Source: Sweltsa coloradensis | Lineage: Eukaryota; Arthropoda; Insecta; Plecoptera; Chloroperlidae | Assembly (NCBI GenBank): GCA_024449915.1 | Contig: JAMZAV010000094.1 | Location: forward strand, 637,111 to 701,110 | Direction: 5' to 3' | Length of the DNA stretch: 64,000 nucleotides | Shown here: in pieces, positions 10,120 to 22,091 of the stretch | Layout of the letters: each line of letters opens with the position of its first letter | How positions within the stretch are numbered: the first letter of the stretch is position 1 | Translations under genes and position numbers: made by a program | The notes under the pieces: generated by a model | What the model was told of the DNA's origin: nothing | What the model saw: only the letters and a program-made list of their open reading frames with translations | Databases searched by the model: none

Positions 10120-12440
10120 CTGAGAGTAGATGTTTTGGTGTTGCTTCCAAATGCAGAACAGTTTGGTTAGCCCCAACTTTCTTTGTGCAGGGGTTGCAGC
10201 TAGTTTGAGTCCTTGTGTTATTGTTGTCTGTTCGCCGATCCCTTCCTTCCTTCAATGGCCATGTTGTAAACTACCTTTTCTATCATAAAGTTTATTGAGG
10301 TCTAAAAACGATTTTACCCTTCCCAACTCAGAGCCACATCCACAACTAATAAAATATTTAAATTAAAATAAAAAAGAATTAAATTCATATTCATATCATA
10401 CCATTTTCTACAACTTAAGTGGAACACATTTACGTATAAAAAAAAGATATCACTACCGCCGCTACGAAGCAACCCGATAAAAAAAAGAAAAGTAAAAAAA
10501 TTACATTTACGTTTATTTGACACCAACGCACGTGCGTTCGAATCCCGCGTAAAATACCTTTTTATTTCGTCATTGACTCAATAATGACATATTTTATTAT
10601 TTATAACTGATGTTTAACAGTAAAAGACGGAATTCACCAACAGATACCAACAATCTTATGGTTATATTATCAAAAAGTTTTGCCACGGTAACATTGGTTA
10701 TAATTTGCATTGAATGTGTGAGTGTGTGTGGGGTGGGGTGGGGGGAGGTATCTTGGGAGAAACGTGGTCAAAACATGATAGATTGCGAACAAATGTTTTG
10801 TCAACATCTTATCATAATTTGGACGGTTCCTTTTTTATTGTGGAAAATTGTAACCAGCAACATATTATTGTTTTTATACCAAATCGAAAGAAGTAAAACG
10901 AAAACACAGCCTGTACTGGGATTTAAACCCGGAACCATCGGCATAGGAAACATGAATAAACCAACAGACCAACTTAACAAACCCGTCACAATACTGAGAT
11001 TGACCCGTATTCATGACCGCCCATTATCCGTCGATGCGCCTATATTTGCTTCGTTATTGTCTTCATCTTGTGCATGTTATATTTCCATTATTAAGCAAGT
11101 TACTATAAACTGGAAGCAAAGCCTATTATACAACCGAAAGTTGTGAACATCATGACCACCCTGATAGTGGCTTGCTTTCATATGAATTTATGCTTAATTT
11201 CTCTGCTTCCGATGCAAAATATCGTGGGTTGGTGTCGGTGGTGCCGACAGGGCTTAACATAAAAAACGCTTTGACATGTATTTATGTATCAATATGTATA
11301 CAGGATCGTATTTTGTATTACTTATGTATTAACAATGGTGACTGTCGAGAAACAAATTAAAATTCATTCGTTCCTCTTTAAATTAAAAGACCTGACCCCA
11401 CTGAAAATCAGTTGCGAAAATAGCACCAAGAAATACTCATAGAGCAGACTCTAAATTCGAATTTATTTATTGAAGTTAATTTAATATTCGATATCGATAG
11501 GTCATTTGCCACTACTCCGCGAGCCATATGCAGACTTGCGCTAAAGCGTACATGCCACTATAAAACAACTATAAAAGTTATACACGGACTGCTACAACAT
11601 GCATTTTCAGAAATATATTATTAAACGATAGTTTTACGAAATGATATGGTAATTTAGGAATACCATTAATGCAGGTCAAGAACGCACCACATTTTAAATT
11701 ATATATTTTATTGCCTCCCCCTTCCACTGAACACCACATCTCAGAACCTTACCACCCCCCATTCAACATTTACGAGCTACTCTAGGGGATGTCCAACATC
11801 GGCTGAGGAAAGGAACCGGCTTTCGTAGCCTGAGGCACTCTCAGCTCGCTGTGGAATGCACTATAGTAAAATTCATACTTACATTACATGTTTGACAAGC
11901 CTAGCCAACCCTATGCCAGCACAACATTGTTTTGATATGAACTTGCTCAACTGTTTGTTTACATAATTGCAACAATCAAAGTCTTTCGATTGGCCTGCGT
12001 TTATGAAGGCACTGCCATCTAGAATAAATATAGAACTTTTTCGAGCTCTTTGCTATACGCAAATCTTTTTAAAGTGTTTGGATTTCGTGATACTCTTTCA
12101 ACCATAGACATCCTATATAATTACTATAGGGGTTTAATATCAATGCTTTCAACTCACAACCCATGACGTTTTCCACGATACCGTTCAAGAATACCAATTC
12201 CTTCGAAAACGAAAACGACTTCGTTTTCAAATTGCGTTTTCAACTCATCTCCCACGAACTCAAGAATTGGGGTCCAGTCCTTATACCGTCGTTATACCAT
12301 GGTTATACCACCTATACCCAGGATGTACATGAATCCGGGTCTAGATATTTTACATCCTATATTGTTACTGCTAATACCATAGAATTTAAATCAACTTTGA
12401 TAAAAATATTATATTTTAGCAAATAATTTTGTAATGGAAC
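10120..12440. other. Unassigned AT-rich sequence
   Basis: Contains the longest open frame of the window (178 codons, 10610-11146 plus), which has no recognisable domain and an unstructured composition. Inside it, 'ggatttaaacccggaacc' at 10919-10936 is the complement of a tRNA T-arm-like box, hinting at an old SINE on the minus strand. 'cgttcgaatcccgcg' at 10537-10551 is another B-box-like word. No exon is supported. Confidence 0.4.
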
Positions 12441-12444
12441 TTGA

Positions 12445-12845
12445 AAAAGTAATGAGATCACACACATAAAAAAACTTGTAGAAATACAGCCAAACCTTAC
12501 ACACTCAAAAGGAATGAGATCTAAAAAAAGGGCCAAGCTCATCTACCCTTCCACATAAACGTACAGTGTCCCATAACAGCATCCTCGAAAAGCTTGGCAA
12601 AATAGAATTTGCATGTTTACGTTTAAATTAATTACAAAAAAAGAACTTTGATAAACTATTACGTTAAATTAATAATCGCAAATTCTATTTTGAAAAGCTT
12701 TTCGAGGATGCTGTTATGGGACACTGTACGTTTATGTGGAAGGGTAGATGAGCTTGGCCCTTTTTTTAGATCTCATTCCTTTTGAGTGTGTAAGGTTTGG
12801 CTGTATTTCTACAAGTTTTTGTTATGTGTGTTTTTGATTACTTTT
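12445..12845. mobile_element. Foldback hairpin element (about 168-bp arms, 65-bp loop)
   Basis: 12445-12612 pairs with 12678-12845. The outer part is imperfect near 'aagtaatgagatcacacaca', and the inner part ('acagtgtcccataacagcat' and onward) is nearly identical. The loop is 12613-12677. The arms contain no ORF. It is a MITE-like, non-autonomous inverted-repeat element; I see no convincing target duplication. Confidence 0.85.
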
Positions 12846-12917
12846 AGGTGGCAGTGCATAGTGCGAATTTTCGTTGCCATGGTAACGTTACTTTTGTTAA
12901 AATGTAATTTCTATCTA

Positions 12918-13242
12918 CACTACTTAAGGTCTTGACCGATTTAGCTGAAAATTTGTAAAATAGGAGAGAATGTTCTAGGCCTACTTATTGACCCTGCAAA
13001 ATTTCATAACGATCAAAACATTTATATTTTTTTATTTTATTTTTTATTTTTTATAACCAACGATCAGATTTTGTTCAAAAACTATACAGCAACCCGCATA
13101 GGTGGTATGTACATGTGTGCAAAATTTCAGGTCGATCAGAGAAACGGTGCGACCTGTACCGAAGCAGTAACAGAAAAAAAGAAAAAAAAACAGACATTCG
13201 AGCCATAAGAGTCAAGTGGAGACGCTCCCTACGCTCGCTCAA
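12918..13242 (-). mobile_element. Helitron2-like family B, copy B1 (one end truncated)
   Basis: Matches 27430-27746: 'taaggtcttgaccgatttag', 'ttgaccctgcaaaatttcat', 'caacccgc...aggtggta' and 'cgatcagagaaacggtgcga'. It ends 'acgctcgctcaa', which read on the minus strand starts TTGAGCGAGCG. The CTAG-side end present in B2 is missing here. Confidence 0.65.
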
Positions 13243-13252
13243 ATACATATTT

Positions 13253-13948
13253 TTGGATGAGTGTAGCGAGCGAAGCGAAGATTCCATTTTACTACACTGG
13301 AGAAAAAAATCATGAATGTTTTTTTTTTTCATTCTTTCTTTCTTTCTTTTTTTTTGTATTTTTGTGTGTTTGTTAACACGATTCCGGCTAAACCAATACT
13401 CGCAACTGCCATGAAATTTTATGGAGACCTTCTAAATCTCTGAACTTAGAACTGCCACGTTTTTGAGCGCAATCGGAAAATTATTTCTCATGAAAATTGC
13501 AATTTTACGTTTTTTTTTTTTTTTTAACAAATTTCTTCGACTTATAACACCTACATGCTTTATCCGATTTCAATTATTTTTTCACAGAACCTTAATGAAT
13601 TACATATTCATGTGAAATTTGAGCGCAATCGAAAAATTATTTTTCGTGAAAATATAAATTTTGCGGGTTTTTTCTTTTTCAAAACAATTTTGACTTAGGC
13701 CTATAACACCTACATGCTTTATGCTATTGTAATGAATTTTTCACAGAACCTTAATTTTATGAATTTATATATTGTTATTTATTGTGTGAAATTTGAGCGC
13801 AATTGAATAATTATTTCATATAAAAATCGCAATTTTTTGATTTTTTTCTTTTTTTAAAATTATGATTAATTAAAAAAATATTAAATTTAAGTTTATTTTT
13901 TATTTCATTTAATTTAATTTAAAAAAAGTTTGAACTTAGTAATAATTT
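13253..13948 (+). mobile_element. Helitron2-like family A, copy A2 (3' truncated)
   Basis: Starts TTGGATGAGTGTAGCGAGCG and runs through the family A interior to 'aacttagtaataa', where the 5' end of the next copy (A3) begins. The subterminal inverted copy, hairpin and CTAG end are missing. Confidence 0.7.
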
Positions 13949-15060
13949 TTGGATGAGCGTAGCGAAGATTCCATTTCACTACACTGGAGAAAAAAATCCG
14001 GAATGTTTTTTTTTCCTTTTTTTCCCCTGTATTTTTGTGTGTCTGTTAACACGATTCCGGCTAAACCGATACTCCAATTGCGATGAAATTTTATGGAGGC
14101 CTTCGAAATCTCTGAACCAAGATCTGCCACGTTTTTAAGCGCAATCGAAAAATTATTTCTCATGAAAATCGCAATTTTACGATTTTTTTCGTTTTTTAAA
14201 AAAAAATTTCTTCATTATAAACAATAATTTTGTTATTTTATATTTTAAAACCTTTATTTTATGAATTGGGTATATTTGGAATTGAGCTGCAATCAAAAAA
14301 ATATTTCTCTTCGAAATTTTTCCGTTTTTTCTTTTTTAACACTTTCCCGGCTTAAAAACCCACCTACAATTGCGATAATTTTTGAAAGCCTTAAAATTTC
14401 TGAAGAAGAATATTTTTTAAGGCGCAATCGAAAAATATTTCTCATGAAAGCGCAATTTTACGATCTTTTTCTTTTTAAAATTAGCTACAGTTTTTTAAAC
14501 AACTACAATTTTGGGTCTAATTTTAATAAAATTTAATTTAATTTTTAAAAATTTAGGTATTCGTAATGATTTTAAGCGAAAATCCGAAAACACTATGGCA
14601 CTAAATGAAAATCGAAATTTATCAAAAGGGGGTTTTTTTCTTATTTTCAACGGGTCTTTAACTGGAAATAAGAGCGTAGCAGCTTTATCGAATATTTTTT
14701 TCACTAAAAAAACCTTAATTTTTTAATTCATTTTTTGTGTTTTTGTGCGCACGACCCGGAAAACCTATTCTTATAATGCTGCAATTTTACGACCTTCATC
14801 TTGTTTTAAACTGCACTTTTGAGCGCAATCAGAAAATTTAATTTTTCATAGAATTTTTAATTTTTATTTTTTTAAAAATTTCTTCAATTTAGTAATGATT
14901 TTTTCACAGAACCGAACCAAAAATCCGCCCTCACATCGGCTTGAATGGCACACAATTTTTTCTAAATTCAAAGAACTCGCGGGCAACTTAAGGCGTGTTC
15001 CAAAGTATTCTTCAGGGGCAGGTCCAGACATTGTAAGCAATGCTAATTGGAAAGTGAAAA
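13949..15060 (+). mobile_element. Helitron2-like family A, divergent copy A3
   Basis: Starts TTGGATGAGCGTAGCG. The first 270 bp are typical of family A. From about 14250 the 'gagcgcaatcgaaaa' modules recur in strongly diverged form (near 14408 and 14820), then 'ttttttcacagaacc' and an unfamiliar 150-bp stretch. It could be two overlapping old copies. Confidence 0.5.
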
Positions 15061-15694
15061 AAAGCAAGCTAAGATTCTTCGTTTTCCACTACACTGGAAA
15101 GGGATCTAAAAAATAGAATGTATATGTTAAATGTTTTACAATTTCGTGATGTTTGTCACAACATTCCGGCAAAAGCCGGATTGACTCAATTGCAGATGAA
15201 AATTTTAAAGAGGCGTTTTCGAAATTTTTTCGTCTTGACTTAAAACCTTGGAAACTTTTTAAAAAGCGGCAAAGGGAAAATGATTCGTATGGAAATTCGC
15301 AAACGGTTTTTATGGTTACCCAAAGTCATCCCGACTTATAACACCCACATGCTTTATCCGATTTTAATGACTTTTTCACAGAAACTTAATTTTATGAATT
15401 AAGATATTCGTGTGAAATTTGAGCGCATTCGAAAAATTATTTGTCATGAATATCATAATTTTACGGGTTTTATCGTTTTTAAAACAGTTCTCATAACACC
15501 TACATGCTTTATCCTATTGTAATGATTTTTTCACAGAACCTTAATTTTATGAATTAATATATTTGTGTTAAATTTGAGCGCAATCGAATAACTATTTCTT
15601 ATGAAAGCTGCAATTTTACGATCTTTTTCTTTTTAAAATTACGATTTTAATTAAAATTTACAAAATTTAGGCCCTAAGTTAATTTTTTATTTAA
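15060..15694 (+). mobile_element. Helitron2-like family A, divergent copy A4 (truncated)
   Basis: The boundary word 'ccactacactgga' with a degenerate start at about 15066 is followed by diverged family A modules, 'cacccacatgctttatccga' and 'ttcacagaaacttaatttta'. A5 begins immediately after it. Confidence 0.5.
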
Positions 15695-16481
15695 TTGGAT
15701 GAGCGTAGCGAGCGAAGCGAAGATTCCATTTCACTACACTAGAGAAAAAAATCCGGAATGTTTTTTTTTTTCTTTCTTTCTTTCTGTTTTTTTTGTCTGT
15801 CTGTTAACACGATTCCGGATAAACCGATACTCCAATTGCGATGAAATTTTATGGAGGCCTTCGAAATCTCTGAACTTAGAACTGCCACATTTTTTAGCGC
15901 AATCGAAAAATTATTTCTCATGATAATCGCAATTTTACGATTTTTTTCAATTTTTTGAAAATTTATTTTACTTATAACAACTAGGGCCTACATGCTTTAT
16001 CCGATTTTAATGATTTTTTCACAGAAACTTAATTTATGAATTAAGATATTCGTGTGAAATTTAAGTGCAATCGAAAAATTATTTTTCATGAAAATAGAAA
16101 TTTTGTGTTTTTTTTTTCTTTTTTAAGACAATTGTTTTACTTATTACACCTACATGCTTGATTCTATTGTAATAAGTTTTTCACAGAACCTTAATTTTAT
16201 TATTATTATTATTCGTGTGAAATTCGAGCGCAATCGAAAAATTTATTTCTTCTAAAAATCCCAATTTTTCGATTTTTCCTTTTTTTAAAATTATGATTAA
16301 TTAAAAAAAATTAAAATTTAAGTTTATTAAATTTATTTAATTTATTTTAATTAAAAAAAATAGAACTTAGTAATAATTTTTTCACAGAACAACAGAAAAT
16401 CCGCATAACACATGGCAGCTCAATGCACCAATTACGCTCATCCAACAACGCGCCTGAAAAAGCGTTTGCGAAGCTTCCTAG
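15695..16481 (+). mobile_element. Helitron2-like family A, copy A5 (complete)
   Basis: A 787-bp element from TTGGATGAGCGTAGCGAGCG to CTTCCTAG. The subterminal inverted copy TTACGCTCATCCAA lies near 16432. It is followed by the hairpin AACGC...GCGTT (16446-16465) and a 3' extension GCGAAGCTTCCTAG that differs from the short form in A6. The host base after CTAG is T. Confidence 0.75.
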
Positions 16482-16668
16482 TAAAATATTGTCAACATAA
16501 TAGGTCAAGACAGGTATTGGTTGCCCTCATTTATTGTCTACCAACCGCTAGGCCCGAGAAGGGTCATCAATCTACAAACACTTCAAAAAAGTTCAAAAAA
16601 AGTTCAAAATATAATGTTGAATTCATTTGTTTTTAGGGTTGATGAAAATAAGGCTGGAATTTGAATTA

Positions 16669-17233
16669 TTGGATGAGCGAAGCGGACTTCAATTTCACTG
16701 ACCCGAAAAAAATTAGCTCGGGTATTTTTTGTTGTTTGTTTGGTTTTTGGTATTTTTGGCTGTTTGTTCGCTCTCTACCGGGCAAACGGCATATGTGATC
16801 TTTATGAAATATGAAGGGGACCTTCGAAATCTCTGAACTTAGACCTGCTATGGTTTTGGGTACAATCGGAGAAATAGGTATTTCTCATGAATATTGTACT
16901 TTTACGAGTTTTTGTGCGATATTTTCGTGACATTTGGGCCGATTCTGACCAAACGGGTGGGGCTACAAGGTTCATATTTTACATGGATATATTAAGGTTA
17001 TGGTGATGTAGCACCTTTTGAAAGAAAAAGTTGGAAAAGTTAGCCAGAATCCATAGAAATAAAGGTTTTAATATAAGTTTTTTTAAGTAAGTCACAATAG
17101 AAAATTGATAACAATCACCTACAACGCGTTCAAAAAGAACTTGCAAAAGTAAAGAGATTCCACGCAAACTAAAAACTTACAAAAAAGCTCATCCATCAAC
17201 GCAACTAGAAAAAGCGTTCGCGAAGTGGCCTAG
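16669..17233 (+). mobile_element. Helitron2-like family C, copy C1 (complete)
   Basis: A 565-bp element with the family A-type start TTGGATGAGCG but a different interior: 'tttcactgacccgaaaa', T/G-rich simple sequence, 'ctctaccgggcaaacggcat', 'ccgattctgaccaaacgggt'. It has a subterminal GCTCATCCA, a hairpin AACGC...GCGTT and ends GGCCTAG before T. It shows that interiors are swapped while termini are kept. Confidence 0.72.
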
Positions 17234-17867
17234 TATAGGCCTACAATAATATTCCTTTTTAATTTTCGACACCAATTTTCTACATATTCTAGGCCTACTG
17301 GTACGGTAGGCTACCCTACCGGTTTGACATATTCATATTCTACACATATTTTCGACGCAACGTGTCGAATATTATTTGCGACGTGTCGATACCCAGCCCT
17401 GGCCATCGCCTTCAATAGCCCACACGCAGCCATACTGCCTACGAATGCAAACATATCTTTCCTTCAAGCATAGACATGCTCAAACTTGAACTAGAAACGA
17501 GCCAAACATATCGTTGGATGCAGTGCAGCAAAGTGCGTAGAGTACACCGAGCGCGATCTCTTGTTGATTGGACGAACCATTCTCATACAATGACCGATAA
17601 TGTAGTGCGCTGTTCCAGCCCGTCGATCCGACGGCCAGGTAATTCGGCGGTCATTTTAAACAGCCCGTCGATTCAACTGGCGGGAAAGCCGGTGGGTTAA
17701 AATAAATGTGCTTCTATCTAAGACTGTAGTATAGGCTATACAGGCTACATAACCATAACATATGTGCAAAGGCTGGTAATAATCTGATAAAAACTGGCTT
17801 CAGGAAAAGTTCCACAAAAAAAATCATTGCTATTGCAGACTCTTAAACCATTGGTGGGGACTGGGCC
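17234..17867. other. Unassigned sequence
   Basis: GGCCTA words occur at 17235-17300. 17476-17700 has a 74-codon frame without recognisable domains. Nothing else is supported. Confidence 0.4.
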
Positions 17868-17870
17868 TTA

Positions 17871-18157
17871 GGCCGCGTTCACATTAATTGATTTAGTTAT
17901 AAGGGGATAGGAAATACGTGTTAAATTGTTTACGTTTTAGTCTTAAGAAATTGTTATAACAAAAACAAAATTCTTACGACGGACCAATCAGACGTTCTTT
18001 TATTTATACGACGACCAATGAAAAGGAGTAGGCCCTAACTTCATTATGACAAGGCCACTGAAACATTACTAACCAATCAGGATATCGGATTTCCCTTGTT
18101 ACCTTAACAACCAATAACAATTTCTTAAGACTAAACCAAAGTTATGTGAACGCGGCC
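17871..18157. mobile_element. Harbinger-like MITE H1 with TTA target duplication
   Basis: A 287-bp element with terminal inverted repeats GGCCGCGTTCACAT and ATGTGAACGCGGCC, flanked by TTA at 17868-17870 and 18158-18160. Subterminal 'cttaagaaattgttat' recurs inverted as 'ataacaatttcttaag'. A 3-bp TTA/TAA duplication is typical of PIF/Harbinger. No ORF. Confidence 0.75.
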
Positions 18158-18177
18158 TTACCGAACCTAGAAATATA

Positions 18178-18232
18178 GGTCCTAGGCCTAGGCCTAGGGG
18201 CTAGGCTAGGCTAGGCCTAGCCCTACACTCCG
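18178..18232. repeat. (TAGGCC)n low-complexity tract
   Basis: Concatenated TAGGCC/TAGGC words adjoining H1. Similar tracts occur at 19450-19466, 19912-19945, 20236-20270, 34106-34190, 34262-34324 and 35020-35050. Confidence 0.85.
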
Positions 18233-18375
18233 GAGAAAAAGTAGGCTATGCTTAGGCTATGGCGGAACAAAGGAAAAGTATGACGGAATGGCTTATTTGG
18301 AACCAATTTTTTTGTTGTTGTTCAAAACCATGCAAAATCACTAGTTTATAAAAATAAACACACGGAAACCACTTT

Positions 18376-18985
18376 TAGGATGAGCGAAGCGAAGACTTCA
18401 ATTTCACTGACCCCCAAAAAATTTAGCTCGGGTGTTTTTTTTTGTTTGTTTGTTTTTTTTTTGTCTGTTTGTTAACTCTCTACCAGGCAAACGGCATATC
18501 CGATCTTGATGAAAATTAGAGGGGACCTTCGAAATCTCTGAACTTAGAGGTGTATTGTTTCTGGGTACAATCAAAGAAATATTTCTCATGAATATCGTAC
18601 TTTTACGATTTTTTTCGATTTTTGGTGGGGATATTTTCGAGGCATTTGGGCCAATTCTGACCAAAGGGTGGGGCTACAACGTTCATATTATACATGGACA
18701 TTAAGGTTATTGGTGATGTAGTACCTTTTGAAAGAAAAAGTTGAAAAAGTTAGCCAGAATCCATAGAAATAAAGCTTTAATATAAGTTTTTTGATTTGTT
18801 GGCCAATAAATTTTGACGTAACATTTGGCAAATTGACCAAACGGGTGGCAGCAAAACAAACACTTCAAAAGTAACAGTATCCCACCAAAAAAAAGTCATA
18901 AAAAGTCATCGGTACCTTTTAAAAAAACGTTGAAAAAGTTTAGCCAGAAATTTTTATAGAAATAAAATTTTAAATAAACGTAGCG
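18376..18985 (+). mobile_element. Helitron2-like family C, copy C2 (3' end unclear)
   Basis: Starts TAGGATGAGCGAAGCGAAG (terminus slightly decayed) and follows C1 closely to about 18790. Then a second, diverged copy of the 'gaccaaacgggtgg...gttgaaaaagtttagccaga' module appears (18830-18970). The hairpin/CTAG end was not found. Confidence 0.6.
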
Positions 18986-19483
18986 GGAGCCCCCAAACAA
19001 TACCTCTGACAAGTAACTTAAACTTGACAAATCACTTCTACAATACATATAAAAAAAGCCAAAACAAAGCACACTTTTGCTATAGTACAAAATTCAACAC
19101 CTAACTCAAAATCTAAAAAAGTCCCATCAACGCCTTTATAAAAATAGGCGTTTAAAGGCTTTGTAGTGGAGTATTTTATAAAAAAGAATTGTAGGCCAAA
19201 AACGTGCGAGTACCTAAACAAATGGAGAAAATAGAACTCACGCCAAATGACAGGAAAAACATAATTATGTTCAAATTCAAATCTGATATAGGCATAATAT
19301 TGTGGCCTATTATTAGTAGTTAATAAAAAAAACGTTAAACCTTTACGTTTGTATTTTAAATAAAGGGTTTTTATTGGTTCTTCTTTGAAATAAAACAAGT
19401 GTTTTTTTTGCAATAAGGTTTGGGAAAAAAACGCAACCAACTGGAAGAACTAGGCCTAGGCCTAGTACCCAAACGACCGAATA

Positions 19484-19766
19484 GGCCGCGTTCCCATAAC
19501 TTAGTTATAGTCTTAAAAATTTGTTATTGGTTGTTATGGTAACAAGAAATCCGTCCCTACCCTGTTTGGGTTTTAGTAATTTTTTCAGTGCCTGTCAAAT
19601 GAATTTACCCCTTTTTCTTTGGGTTTCCCGTATAAAAACAAAACATCGTTGGGCCCGTCATAAGAATTATGGTTTTGTTATAACAATTTCTTAGGACAAA
19701 AACGTAAACAATTTAACACGTATTTCCTATCCCCTTATAACTAAACCAATTTGTGGGAACGCGGCC
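19484..19766. mobile_element. Harbinger-like MITE H2
   Basis: The same family as H1 in the opposite orientation: GGCCGCGTTCCCATAA at the left, TGGGAACGCGGCC at the right, with interior 'aacgtaaacaatttaacacg' shared with H1. The flanks are ATA and TTA, one mismatch from a perfect 3-bp duplication. Confidence 0.7.
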
Positions 19767-20007
19767 TTAAAGCAAACTAAAAGTGATTAAATAAGTCCAG
19801 AAACTACTTTCCGCGGCTAAAAACCAAGTAAATACACAATAATATTCAGTTAGAAAATGGAAAATCATAAATTTAATACAAAATAACATTTCCGTCAAAT
19901 TACCCTTATACCGGCTAGGCCTATGGCTTAGGCCTAGGGGTAGGCCGTAGAGTTTTACTAAAGGGTAGGCCCTACTCTTTCGGTTGGGAATGGCCAACTT
20001 TTCCACT

Positions 20008-20220
20008 GTAACAGGAAGGATTTGCGGGTGTGCTCTTATCGAAATATCCTAGGCTAAACTAGTGGGGCGCCTTAGCCAGGGGAAAGCTCGCAACCCAAGG
20101 AAGTAGTTTTGTAACGGAAAGGATTTTGGGGTGCATATGTTTTATTGAAAAAAAAAGTGTTGAAAATTGGCCTTCCCAACCCCAAAAAGTGCCTAGGCTA
20201 CCCAAATTTGGGCCCCCCAA
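20008..20220 (+). repeat. Dispersed repeat related to 34838-35000
   Basis: Shares 'gtaacggaaaggatttcggg' (diverged), 'gtagttttgtaacggaaagg' and the 'tattgaaaaaaaa' end with 34838-34990. It looks like an incomplete copy of the element whose complete form is 34324-35007. Confidence 0.5.
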
Positions 20221-20279
20221 CCCAAAGTTCCGGATAGGCCTAGCCCTAGGGCCCAGGCCTAGGCCTAGTCTTTTAATGC

Positions 20280-20945
20280 AAATTTATAATATGGTGAAAA
20301 GAAAACCCCGATAAAGAGATTCCCGTACAGGCCTGGCAAGCCCAGGCCTAGGAGGGTAACTCGCAAAATGTGTCTAACCTAAACCCTACCTGTCTTTTAC
20401 GTTTCTCTTTTTTCTTTTGGCGCTTTAAACCCCAGTCAATACTAGAGAAAGCTGATGTTTTTCCATTTCAAAAAAGGTTTTTTCAGCTCAATTACGTATT
20501 GTTTTAACAGATAGGATTTCAAAATTTCCAAAAAGCAAACCACATCAGCGTCCACTGCAGATCTCGATCAGCGTCAAGAACTCAAAAACACTGCACTTGC
20601 ATGGCGTTCGCGTTGGCCATCTTTGAAAGAGCAAGCAGAAAAGGACAACACTGCCTGCAGTCAACAGTCAAAAAGGTCTGCTGGATCTGGGGTAGCGGAG
20701 GTTCTTTCTAACTCTCTAACCTAGTGGCCACACGAGCGAGTTAGACGAGCCCCCGCCGGGTGGCGGGAGATGTAGTAAGACCTTGACAGTCAAAAACGCC
20801 GTCGAGACGGCGGTGTGATTGGGATGTTTGAACCAAGATGTTGGAGCGCTGTCTACAGCAGCAGCTGTTAGGTTAGGTTCTATGGAGTTGACTTGTTTGT
20901 CATGCTGCTTCGTAGTTGTAACTGGTTGTAAATAGTTTAAATTTG
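20280..20945. other. Unassigned sequence
   Basis: Nothing recognised. A 108-codon minus frame at 20716-21042 runs into the neighbouring element and has no known domain. Confidence 0.4.
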
Positions 20946-21257
20946 CTAACGTGAAAACGCCAAGTCTTTTTGTAAGACGAAGACGAGTGATGAAGCCATG
21001 TGTTGAGTACTCCATCACCCTTTTCTCCCCCTTACGGACCAAGACTGGATCTAACAGTGTTGGTTTCCTCCCTAGCCTATCATATGCTAGAGGGGGTTGC
21101 TTTTATGGTTTAAACAGTTGACGCGCCCTTATAACAAAAAAACTCTAAACCCTAAAAATTTATCCCTATTATCAATCAAACTTGTATGCAGATGTTTACG
21201 CTATTAAAAACATGACTGCTCACTCCACTCGTCTAGCAACGATTGGCGTTTTCCTAG
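20946..21257. mobile_element. Element E1: short element with two outward Helitron2-like 3' ends
   Basis: The right end reads TCGTCTAGCAACG...CGTTTTCCTAG before T. The left end is its diverged inverted copy (AAAACGCCAAG...GACGAAGACGAGTG). The interior shares 'agccatgtgttgagtac' and 'cctccctagcctatcat' with E2 (36968-37337). The hairpin AACG...CGTT plus CTAG resembles the 3' end of families A-C, but here it occurs at both ends. Confidence 0.55.
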
Positions 21258-21552
21258 TTAGTTTGATAAGGCACCCTTTATTTTCGAATGTGGGAAACCT
21301 AGTAGTAGGTTGTTGTATTTTTTTTACTAGCAAACTGCTTAGTACAACATGTAATACAATACAAAAATATCCTACATCTTTCAATAACAAATCCATCGGG
21401 CGACATTATCCTCTCTCATAAGAACTATCAATTCTACCCATCTTAAAATTTAAAATCTCTTTGTTATAAAAATACTTACTGCCAATCTATCTTAAAACAT
21501 TAAATTAAGTTGGGGTTGCAATGCCATTATTTGGCTTAAAAATTTTGCCTTT

Positions 21553-21961
21553 TTACACATTTTTTTTTTGGAGAACTTGTAATCTATGCAACCCTGTGGA
21601 ACAGTAATCTAGATGTGGCAGAATGATTGTTTTGTACACTAATAATCGTGAGTCGTGCCTCGTGACCATAATGAGAGGTATTTCCCGGTGCGTGCCAAGA
21701 AAACCTGTCTTTTTTGCAATCTTTTTACATAATTGGTCAACATGTGCTTTAAAATTAATTAACTGATTGTCAATAATGACACCCAGATACTTATAATCTT
21801 TTACTTCTTCCACCTCTTCCCATCAATGTAGATTCTGGAAATACATTTGCTCCTAATATGTGTATTCCTAGTTATCACCATGTATTTACATTTCTTAACA
21901 TTCAGTTTCATTTTATTAATTTTCAACCATTCAGATATCTTTAAAAGAAAATTATTGATTA
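21553..21961 (-). pseudogene. LINE reverse transcriptase, C-terminal half (split by A6)
   Basis: On the minus strand: FLLKISEWLKINKMKLNVKK, then a Cys-rich step 'CKYMVITRN', then KDYKYLGVIIDNQLINFKAH, then HREI...YKTIILPHLDYCST. This is the typical order of non-LTR RT downstream of the FADD motif (motifs D and E and the thumb). There are frameshifts near 21813 and 21600. The reading frame continues in phase across the inserted A6 element into 22762-22985. Confidence 0.8.
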
Positions 21962-22047
21962 TTGGATGAGCGTAGTGAGCGTAGCGAGCGAAGCGAAGAT
22001 TCCATTTCACTACACTGGAGAAAAAAATCCGGAATGTTTTTTTTTCT

Positions 22048-22091
<44 letters not shown>

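Noticed and set aside
10610..11146. Longest open frame of the window (178 codons)
   Set aside because: No recognisable domain, no splice or promoter context, and it overlaps a tRNA-like B-box on the other strand; chance in AT-rich DNA is likely.
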